Source: Bacillota bacterium (GTDB lineage Bacteria; Bacillota; Clostridia; TANB77; CAG-465). Taken from it: a stretch of DNA of 11,176 bases. Shown here in pieces: positions 1 through 5,401 of the stretch. Each line of letters begins with the position of its first letter. The stretch's first letter is position 1. Location of the stretch: NCBI GenBank assembly GCA_023460235.1, contig JAEWRE010000031.1, positions 1-11,176 on the forward strand, read 5' to 3'. The notes beneath the pieces are model-generated. The model made no database searches and was not told the origin of the DNA. It was given only the letters and a program-made list of their open reading frames with translations. The translations under genes were made by a program, and so were the position numbers.

Positions 1-127
1 AAACAATAAACAAGCAAAATAGATGAAAAGGTGTTAGAGTTGGGGCAAAAACTATTAAACAAGAAGCAAACTAGCCATCAAGATTATAGTTGACTATAAA
101 GGCACGATATAGAAAAGTGATTGATTC
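1..127. repeat. Left terminal inverted repeat, linear-genome end and replication origin
   Basis: Bases 1..127 are an exact reverse complement of 11050..11176; the match stops at base 128. A long perfect inverted repeat at both window ends, together with a protein-primed DNA polymerase gene, identifies this as a genome terminus. In phi29-like phages the terminal protein is covalently bound to each 5' end and replication starts there. The terminus begins AAAC, so the template strand ends 3'-TTTG; a short homopolymer fits the sliding-back initiation known for phi29 and Cp-1. One copy of the dispersed 14-bp dyad lies at 85..98. Confidence 0.95.
85..98. repeat. Dispersed dyad in the left terminal repeat
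   Basis: Perfect TATAGTTGACTATA, 84 bases from the left terminus. Being part of the terminal repeat it is mirrored at the right end, so each genome end carries a site at equal distance. Confidence 0.9.
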
Positions 128-218
128 AACATAGATTCTTAATGAAGAAATAAATAACACGTAATTTCTTTTCATCACCAATATTTTCTATCATCTCAAT
201 AATTTTCTTTTTCATCAT
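126..218 (-). CDS. 30-residue protein at the left genome end, function unknown
   Basis: A 30-residue frame beginning MMKKKIIEMIENIGDEKK and ending FFIKNLC. Its ATG overlaps the stop of the upstream tail gene as ATGA (start 218..216, stop 217..215), and AGGTG sits 7 bases before the ATG inside the end of the tail gene, so translational coupling is likely. The stop codon (128..126) uses the last two bases of the left terminal repeat. The pattern (charged helix, then LRVIYFFIKNL) resembles short unnamed proteins common in Firmicute prophages, but I cannot assign a function. The hydrophobic stretch is too short and charged for a clear membrane segment, so I do not call it a holin. A second ATG directly follows the first and either could be used. 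Confidence 0.6.
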   Translation of the reverse strand: MMKKKIIEMIENIGDEKKLRVIYFFIKNLC

Positions 219-1498
219 AAAATAACACCTGCTTTCAATACATTATCAATCATTTCTTTTTCTTTTGTAGTTGTAACAATAGTATTAAATACATTACTGC
301 ACTCTATATATCCATGCAAGTCTTTTACTTTTGCTATTCTATTATCATTACTAATTGTATTATTATCAGTATACGTTTTATTTGTTCTTATAGTCGCAAA
401 AGGTGTAAAACCATATAAATAAGAGTTATTGACTTCTAGTGATGTAGAATTGCTGTAATTGCCATTTACTGCATAAGGTATTTTATAAGACAAATTACAA
501 CTAAAAGTATAAATAATTACACCGTTCGTATTATAAATTAAAGCTAGTGAATCACCGTTAATAATATTTGTTTTATAAATTAAATGTAGTTTCTCATTCA
601 TTACTTTATCAGTATCAAGTTTTTCTATACCAATAAAAGGTAAGTAAATTTCAACAGTTGTATTTTCATAATCTAATATATTTTCATGTATGCCTATAAT
701 TTCTATATAACCACAATCAGTAGTAACACAATCATCTAACAATGTATTACATTCTACATTAGTATTATATCCACCTAACATTACTATAGATGAATTTTCT
801 TTAGGCAACTTTACATAAATTCTAATTAAGTTTGCAATAAAAGCACCTAAATCAATGATATTAGAATCAAGTGTATAAAATCTTTTTTTACCTATTTCTT
901 TTAATTCGTTAGATGTGGGATTATAAATTTGGATAATACCATATTTATCAACTTTTGGTTTTACTTGTGCAACTGCATTTAAGATTAACATTTGTGGTAA
1001 ATCTGTAAAAGTATGCACAAGTGTATAATTAATATTATCATCTGTAGTAAATTCGTATGTATAATACTCGCCTATATCGTCATATAATGATATATTTGGT
1101 GGTGATTCAAAATAATAACCTTCATCAGCTTTTACTGTAAAAGTAGTTTCGTTATTTAATTTTATTTTTTCAGGATTAGAAGAAAATGAACAATGAGAAA
1201 TATTTTTTTCATCAAATTCTACATAGTTAGAAATATAAAATTTAATAGTCAAAGAGCTAGTTGCACCAATAACAGGAACAATAAAATTTAATGTATATTG
1301 TTCATCTGTAATTTTTTCCATATTTACAGATTGATTACCATCTAAATAATAAGTTAAATGTGGTGTAAAACTGCTGAAATAGCCATTAACAGCATTTAAA
1401 ACTATATTTAGTTCATCACCAATATTTACAACTTGATTAGCTTTATAATTACAAGTAAACTCATTTGAATCTTGATGATAAAATTTCATCTTTGCCAT
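215..1498 (-). CDS. Tail knob protein, C-terminal part (phi29 gp9-like)
   Basis: A 427-residue protein. Residues about 250..427 carry features I associate with phi29-type tail-knob proteins: VEIYLPFIGIEKL (282..294) followed by a Y-rich strand segment, and a C-terminus of the form GYIECSNVF...TTTKEKEMIDNVLKAGVIL. Residues about 14..90 and 101..180 look like two copies of an Ig-like beta unit (NIGDELNIVLNAVNGYF and KLNNETTFTVKADEGYYF align). It starts at ATG 1498 with GGAGGT 8 bases upstream and overlaps the preceding gene by 38 bases in the +1 frame. Together with that gene (164 residues) it adds up to 591 residues, close to the 599 of phi29 gp9, so I infer one ancestral tail gene split in two. 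The family call is by recognition, not by search. Confidence 0.75.
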   Translation of the reverse strand: MAKMKFYHQDSNEFTCNYKANQVVNIGDELNIVLNAVNGYFSSFTPHLTYYLDGNQSVNMEKITDEQYTLNFIVPVIGATSSLTIKFYISNYVEFDEKNISHCSFSSNPEKIKLNNETTFTVKADEGYYFESPPNISLYDDIGEYYTYEFTTDDNINYTLVHTFTDLPQMLILNAVAQVKPKVDKYGIIQIYNPTSNELKEIGKKRFYTLDSNIIDLGAFIANLIRIYVKLPKENSSIVMLGGYNTNVECNTLLDDCVTTDCGYIEIIGIHENILDYENTTVEIYLPFIGIEKLDTDKVMNEKLHLIYKTNIINGDSLALIYNTNGVIIYTFSCNLSYKIPYAVNGNYSNSTSLEVNNSYLYGFTPFATIRTNKTYTDNNTISNDNRIAKVKDLHGYIECSNVFNTIVTTTKEKEMIDNVLKAGVIL

Positions 1499-1955
1499 TT
1501 GTATCTACCTCCACATTATTAGCACCTCTATCACCATATAAAGCAATCAATATAATTTCACCATTTTCATTAAAGTTATTTTCAAATTCTAAAACAGTAT
1601 TATTCAATCTCACATCATAGCCAACTTGAAAATTATTATAATATGGACTGCTTTCACTGGCTGAAACAACTACAGATAATTCTTTTATTTTTTCTTTATA
1701 ACTCATTAAAACATCAATAGACAAATACACATGAATTGTATTTTGTATTATTTCAAATTTATCTAAAAAGTAATATCTATTTAAGGCAGGTATATAACAG
1801 TAATTATAATTTGCTAATACATTATCTTTAAAGAGTAAAACAGGATTGATAATATCAATATCAGATTTTAAAGTACCTTCTACAGCTAGTTTGTCAGTAA
1901 GAATTTTTTCTAATCTATTATTTTCTGATTCAGTTTTATAAAATTCAATCACCAT
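1461..1955 (-). CDS. Tail knob protein, N-terminal part (phi29 gp9-like)
   Basis: A 164-residue protein starting MVIEFYKTESENNRL. The block INPVLLFKDNVLANYNYCYIP, then NRYYFLDKF and VYLSIDVLMSYKEKI, is the pattern of the N-terminal domain of phi29-like tail proteins (nYxYip...nRYYFi...l.iDVL). I use the ATG at 1955: the in-frame GTG nine bases earlier (1964) is part of the Shine-Dalgarno AGAAGGTG, seven bases before the ATG. The gene ends where the conserved N-terminal domain ends in family members, and the rest of the tail protein follows in the next gene. A transcript may also start at the dyad pair just upstream. Likely a structural component of the tail tip contacting or anchoring the distal knob. 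Confidence 0.75.
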   Translation of the reverse strand: MVIEFYKTESENNRLEKILTDKLAVEGTLKSDIDIINPVLLFKDNVLANYNYCYIPALNRYYFLDKFEIIQNTIHVYLSIDVLMSYKEKIKELSVVVSASESSPYYNNFQVGYDVRLNNTVLEFENNFNENGEIILIALYGDRGANNVEVDTNGKDEILSSRFK

Positions 1956-1977
1956 ACAAATCACCTTCTTTATAAAA

Positions 1978-2012
1978 ATATAGTCAACTATAATAATTAT
2001 AGTTGACTATAT
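1978..2012. repeat. Head-to-head pair of 14-bp dyads forming a 16-bp-arm palindrome
   Basis: Two full dyads in opposite orientation (1979..1992 and 1998..2011) create a longer perfect inverted repeat with 16-bp arms (1978..1993 and 1997..2012) around a 3-base centre. It lies between the stop of the 95-residue gene and the ribosome binding site of the tail gene. On the minus strand it is followed by ATTTTTAT, so it could act as a weak, A+T-only terminator-like hairpin; as DNA it is two adjacent protein sites. It is the only place where two full sites are adjacent. Confidence 0.85.
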
Positions 2013-2033
2013 AATTTTAATATTCACTTGCAA
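2006..2033 (-). promoter_or_regulatory. Weak promoter candidate before tail genes
   Basis: On the minus strand TTGCAA (2033..2028) is followed after 16 bases by TATAGT (2011..2006). The -35 hexamer is the same as in the rightmost promoter. The -10 candidate is the first half of a dyad, so a protein on that site would cover it. The -35 lies inside the end of the 95-residue gene. Spacing is acceptable but the hexamers are imperfect. Confidence 0.25.
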
Positions 2034-2304
2034 ACAATATAGTTGTAGCTGTTCTATCAGGTTCAGTAATAATGAAGATATTTCCCAACATGGTGTTATA
2101 TTTTGCAAATATTCTTTCACCATTTCTAACAGCTTTATCGTTTAAGTCGCTATCATCACCGCAAATATCGCCCCAGTCACCATGTGAATATTTTTTCAAG
2201 CATTGTACTATTTCTTTTGCAAAATAAATATTAGCTTTCATAGCATAAGCAATACCGCTTGACTGGTACAACATGCCTAAAGAAAATGCACCATATTCAC
2301 CCAT
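2017..2304 (-). CDS. Conserved mobile-element protein with GDWG and TEPDR motifs
   Basis: A 95-residue protein. Signature positions are HGDWGD (41..46), DLNDKAVRNGERI (53..65), ITEPDRTATTIL (79..90) and a C-terminal SEY. I recognise these as the marks of a small family frequent in plasmids, prophages and conjugative elements of gut Firmicutes, often labelled without evidence as a type I restriction subunit M or plasmid-related protein. No methyltransferase motifs are visible and the protein is far too short for such an enzyme, so that label should not be copied. Start at ATG 2304 with AGAGGT upstream, 25 bases after the capsid gene. Its place between capsid and tail genes means late expression; a structural or anti-defence role are both open. 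True molecular function unknown. Confidence 0.8.
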   Translation of the reverse strand: MGEYGAFSLGMLYQSSGIAYAMKANIYFAKEIVQCLKKYSHGDWGDICGDDSDLNDKAVRNGERIFAKYNTMLGNIFIITEPDRTATTILFASEY

Positions 2305-2329
2305 GAAAATACCTCTTTTCCCCTTGCAA

Positions 2330-3472
2330 TTAAGCTGTTACATCTTCAACATAGAATACAACGAAATTTTCATTTAAATCATTAAATGCACCGCAATCCA
2401 TTTTGAAGAAATTATTATAAAATTCGCCTTTTGCATTGTAGTTTGTTGTTACCCTTCTATCAAGGTTTGAAACTCCAACAGCGTCCCTGTCAAACATTAC
2501 TGCAAGTATGCCGTTTTTTGATACAGTCTTACCACCACTAGTATTTACATTGATTGCACTGACTTTTTCAAAGGAAAAATCAGTACCACTACCCTGCCAG
2601 TATGGGACTGTTTCAGCCGTAGGTAATTTTGTAAATTCATTGTGGAATGTATCAGACTGCAAATAGCTGTTAGCACTTGCTTTAAAATCTGAAAGCATAA
2701 TCACATGGAGCATATCATTACTTGTAAATCTATCTTTACCGCCAATATTAAACAATGTAGAAATTCTGCTTAATCTGTCAATATATAATCCCATTGTCAT
2801 ACTAGCAAAACGGATAAACTCTTTATCTGTAATAGCATTTTTTGCTTTCAGAGTTGTTCCGAATTTCTCATTGTACATTTTTAACAGGTTGACTGCTTTA
2901 ATGCCTGTAGTATCATTTGCCAGTGTTTCAGCAATCATATTATTAATGGTTCGCTGAATCAATCCATCAATCTTTACAGTGAAAGACTTTTCGACTGCAT
3001 TGTATATCATGGATAAAAAGCTGTTAATCTCGCTGGCACTTGCAAAACTGCTTTTAATCTGCCGTTCTGTAAAACTCATATCAATTTCAAAAGTCATTTT
3101 ATTATTGAAGAATTTTGCAGAAATTTCAGGTTTGTAAAATACATTCGGACTGTAGTCCTGCCCGTCCTGCAATTCCCATGACTTATTTTCAACCGCTTCA
3201 GGCAATTCGCAAGAAATTTTTTCAACTACTGCACCATAGTCCCAGCTATCCATAAGCACTGAAGGTGTATTACCGCTGTATGGTCTTGATACAAAAATTA
3301 CTTTACCAACTCTATCTACTAAAGTCCTAACATAATTGTCAACGCTGGTAGATTCAAAAATTTCTTTTCCTACATCAACAATGTTACTCAAATCTTCTTT
3401 TACCAAATCGGTCTTGCCTAAAATCTCGCCTGTAATGTCATTAACAATGCTATAAATCTGATTTACTTTCAT
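2330..3472 (-). CDS. Major capsid protein (phi29 gp8-like, HK97 fold)
   Basis: A 380-residue protein that forms the head shell. The sequence shows the layout of phi29-type capsid proteins: an N-terminal helical segment (DLSNIVDVGKEIFES), a region with PEISAKFFNNKMTFEIDMSFTERQIKSSF (about 115..143), helix-rich residues 145..215 with the pattern of an HK97 spine helix, then FTSNDMLHVIMLSDF and a C-terminal NGILAVMFDRDAVGVSNLDRR segment that is very typical. It is shorter than phi29 gp8 (448), and I see no added C-terminal Ig-like domain. ATG 3472 is preceded by AAGGGGG located inside the end of the 56-residue gene, so the two are coupled. It should be the most abundant virion protein. No protease or maturation cleavage is suggested. 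Confidence 0.85.
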   Translation of the reverse strand: MKVNQIYSIVNDITGEILGKTDLVKEDLSNIVDVGKEIFESTSVDNYVRTLVDRVGKVIFVSRPYSGNTPSVLMDSWDYGAVVEKISCELPEAVENKSWELQDGQDYSPNVFYKPEISAKFFNNKMTFEIDMSFTERQIKSSFASASEINSFLSMIYNAVEKSFTVKIDGLIQRTINNMIAETLANDTTGIKAVNLLKMYNEKFGTTLKAKNAITDKEFIRFASMTMGLYIDRLSRISTLFNIGGKDRFTSNDMLHVIMLSDFKASANSYLQSDTFHNEFTKLPTAETVPYWQGSGTDFSFEKVSAINVNTSGGKTVSKNGILAVMFDRDAVGVSNLDRRVTTNYNAKGEFYNNFFKMDCGAFNDLNENFVVFYVEDVTA

Positions 3473-3473
3473 T

Positions 3474-3644
3474 TCAAATTGCCCCCTTAATAATCAATGA
3501 TTTATTTACATTTTCATTATACAATGTTTTTGGTACAGTGCAAAAAACTGGTTCATTACTTTTATATGATTTAATATCAGCAAAAGATTTTACAGCTTTC
3601 TTTTTCTGCTGACTGTATAAAACATTATCAGCGTATTTTCTCAT
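3474..3644 (-). CDS. 56-residue basic protein upstream of the capsid gene
   Basis: A 56-residue frame starting MRKYADNVLYSQQKKKAV and ending LIIKGAI, stop TGA at 3476..3474. Evidence that it is real: a near-perfect ribosome binding site AAAGAGGTGA seven bases before the ATG, no other gene in the 184-base gap it fills, and overlap of its end with the capsid gene's Shine-Dalgarno and a 1-base gap to the capsid start. It is lysine-rich with no membrane segment. I do not recognise the family. In phi29 the gene directly before the capsid gene encodes the scaffold (gp7), so a scaffold, head-assembly or decoration role is a positional guess only; it is about half the length of gp7. Confidence 0.7.
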   Translation of the reverse strand: MRKYADNVLYSQQKKKAVKSFADIKSYKSNEPVFCTVPKTLYNENVNKSLIIKGAI

Positions 3645-3656
3645 TGAATCACCTCT

Positions 3657-4232
3657 TTAATAAATATCCAAAGTAAGCTGATTTTTAACATCTCCAATAA
3701 CTAATTTTATGAAAGAATTTTTTCTAACCTCTATCTCATTTGCTACTAAGTTGGATAGAGAAATATTAGTATTACCATGTGTTTCAATAGTAGTTGTTAC
3801 AGATTCGTTGTTACTTTCAGTAGTATCATTGTGAGTACTATCTGTGTTTTTTGTAACAACACTTTCATCAAAAGTTGGTATTGATGTATTATCAGTAACT
3901 GTACCTGTTAAAACATTTTCAGTAACACGTTCTTGTGTGGTGACTTGTTTTCTGCTATTTTGGTTTAATACATCATAGTCAGCAATCAAAGCATTTTTGA
4001 CTTTCAGCCAGTTGTTGCCATATCTAGCTGTAACACAATTAATTACTTGTTCTAGCTGAAATGAAGTCAATATAGGACTTGCGTAACGTTCACCGCATGA
4101 AGAAATTAATTCTATATCAAGATTAATAGGCTGTAGCAAATCAAACAAACTTGTATATAGTGTTGGATTAATTTCTTGAAATGTAGCAAAAAAGCCTTTT
4201 TCAATAGTCAAACACTCTTTAACTTTTATCAT
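3657..4232 (-). CDS. Lower collar / tail-tube connector protein (phi29 gp11-like)
   Basis: A 191-residue protein. The C-terminus, with NLVANEIEVRKNSF, KLVIGDVKN and LTLDIY, is the pattern I associate with lower-collar proteins of small phi29-like phages (E..lR..nf...vi.Dv...l...iY). The N-terminal 95 residues are globular; residues about 98..155 are Ser/Thr/Asn-rich low complexity, probably flexible. It is shorter than phi29 gp11 (293). Placed directly after the portal, as expected for a protein that docks on the portal ring and continues the tail tube. The ATG has AGAGGTGAT upstream and the portal's stop TGA lies inside that Shine-Dalgarno, so expression is coupled to the portal. Assignment by motif and order. 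Confidence 0.65.
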   Translation of the reverse strand: MIKVKECLTIEKGFFATFQEINPTLYTSLFDLLQPINLDIELISSCGERYASPILTSFQLEQVINCVTARYGNNWLKVKNALIADYDVLNQNSRKQVTTQERVTENVLTGTVTDNTSIPTFDESVVTKNTDSTHNDTTESNNESVTTTIETHGNTNISLSNLVANEIEVRKNSFIKLVIGDVKNQLTLDIY

Positions 4233-4238
4233 TTGTTA

Positions 4239-5336
4239 TCACCTCTTTTCATTTTCATCTTCATCAGCTTCTATAGGTTCATTTGTTTCTACTGGTTCAT
4301 CAGCTTCTACAGGTTCATTTGTTTCTACTGGTTCATCAGCTTCTACAGGTTCATCAGCTTCTACAGGTTCATCAGCTTCTACAGGTTCATCTGTATCAAG
4401 CTGTTGACCATTTGCTGATAATTCTTCAAGCATACTATTTTCACAAGATACCGTTTCTGTAGTTTCTGCCGTTTCTTTGTCAGCATGTTCATGGTTAGTT
4501 TTCCATATTGAATTATAGTCAACTATAATATCAGTATTAAACATTTCATTAACTTTTGTTAATGCTCTAACACGTTCACTAAACATATTATCAATCAATG
4601 GCAATAAGGCATCTATATTTAATGCTACCTCTTTACTTGCCAGCCGTTCACGCTTCAAGTTAAAGTTTGCATTTAAACCAATTTCATTTAGAAAACTTCC
4701 TTTATAATATTGCACCATCTGAATTAAAGCAGGTATATAGTTTGCACTATTGCCTTGTGCTGATTGTATTTTGATACCATCAAAAAACGCTGATTCACCT
4801 ATGATAGCATAATCACCATTTAAAATACGATTCAGAAATACATCTGCACTCGCTTTAGTTTTATCATCACTGGCAGAAATAAGCATAGCCATACGACTGC
4901 TAATAGCACACATATTTAATGACAATTCACTATCAATCAGCAATACACCATATTTCATTATAATAGGCAACATACCTTGCATATTATAATCATTTTTAAT
5001 CAGTATGCAATCCTTGCCAATTTCAAATTCTTTATAAAGATTCAAGCCAGTATTGGCAACGCTATAATATTTCGGTCTTTGATATTCATCATGTTCACCG
5101 CCTAAAGTGCCACCTATAGCATACAAATCATTTTCGACTTTAGCTATAATACAATGTCCATTACGTTGCAATAAGTTTTCTAATTCTTCTTGCGGTATCG
5201 TTTCAGGCAAGTTTGCATAATCAAAAATTTGTTGAGTTTTGTTCAAAGCATTTTCGATAAAAGCATTTATTGCGGTATCTTTATCTTTTAAATACTTTTG
5301 TGCAATTTCGTATGTTACGCTTTTGTTTTTTGCCAT
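4239..5336 (-). CDS. Portal protein / upper collar connector (phi29 gp10-like)
   Basis: A 365-residue protein that should form the dodecameric ring through which DNA enters and leaves the head. Residues about 40..150 carry the recognisable portal core of this group: LPETIPQEELENLLQRNG, LYAIGGTLGGE, CILIKNDYNMQGMLPIIMKYG and LNMCAISSRM. Residues 271..275 (IVDYN) are encoded by a copy of the dispersed 14-bp dyad. The C-terminus (about 315..365) is a disordered acidic tail with seven DEPVEA-like hexapeptides, absent from phi29 gp10 (309 residues). I use ATG 5336, because the GTG at 5345 belongs to the Shine-Dalgarno GGGTGA. A consensus promoter lies just upstream, making this the first gene of the structural block. 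Confidence 0.85.
   Translation of the reverse strand: MAKNKSVTYEIAQKYLKDKDTAINAFIENALNKTQQIFDYANLPETIPQEELENLLQRNGHCIIAKVENDLYAIGGTLGGEHDEYQRPKYYSVANTGLNLYKEFEIGKDCILIKNDYNMQGMLPIIMKYGVLLIDSELSLNMCAISSRMAMLISASDDKTKASADVFLNRILNGDYAIIGESAFFDGIKIQSAQGNSANYIPALIQMVQYYKGSFLNEIGLNANFNLKRERLASKEVALNIDALLPLIDNMFSERVRALTKVNEMFNTDIIVDYNSIWKTNHEHADKETAETTETVSCENSMLEELSANGQQLDTDEPVEADEPVEADEPVEADEPVETNEPVEADEPVETNEPIEADEDENEKR
4266..4391 (-). repeat. 18-bp coding tandem repeat, seven DEPVEA-type units
   Basis: Seven in-frame 18-base units encode DEPVEA three times, then DEPVET, NEPVEA, DEPVET, NEPIEA. The three first units are nearly identical at DNA level, so recent expansion by slippage is likely. 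The result is a highly acidic proline-containing tail on the portal protein. Copy number may vary between isolates. The long plus-strand frame seen across this segment is a by-product of the repeat. Confidence 0.9.
4514..4527. repeat. Dispersed dyad, copy inside the portal gene
   Basis: Perfect 14-mer, TATAGTTGACTATA on the coding (minus) strand, encoding I271-V-D-Y-N275 of the portal. It lies between the conserved portal core and the acidic tail. Confidence 0.9.
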
Positions 5337-5353
5337 AATATTCACCCACTATC

Positions 5354-5382
5354 ATTTTATATTATCTATACATTTTTGTCAA
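5354..5382 (-). promoter_or_regulatory. Promoter for the structural genes
   Basis: Minus-strand TTGACA (5382..5377, 6 of 6 to consensus), 17-base spacer, TAAAAT (5359..5354, 5 of 6). It lies in the 60 bases between the packaging ATPase and the portal. Predicted start is near 5347..5350, at the portal's Shine-Dalgarno, giving a leader of only about a dozen bases, which is odd and lowers confidence. A full dyad (5388..5401) is centred roughly 47 bases upstream of the predicted start, a position suited to an activator. Confidence 0.55.
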
Positions 5383-5387
5383 AAATT

Positions 5388-5401
5388 TATAGTCAACTAT
5401 A
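5388..5401. repeat. Dispersed dyad at the ATPase-portal junction
   Basis: Perfect 14-mer overlapping the last codon and the stop of the ATPase gene: the TAG stop (5399..5397) is part of the dyad. It is five bases from the -35 box of the structural-gene promoter. Confidence 0.9.

Noticed and set aside
1461..1498. Programmed -1 frameshift joining the tail genes
   Set aside because: The downstream gene is in the +1 frame, there is no slippery X-XXY-YYZ heptamer in the useful window, and the downstream gene has its own Shine-Dalgarno and ATG.
2017..2304. Restriction-modification subunit
   Set aside because: Only 95 residues with no methyltransferase or specificity motif; the name often attached to this family is not supported by the sequence.
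4176..4418. 80-residue plus-strand open frame rich in FYWFISFYRF repeats
   Set aside because: It is the antisense of the portal's 18-bp coding repeat, has no credible ribosome binding site and its periodicity is explained by the portal frame.
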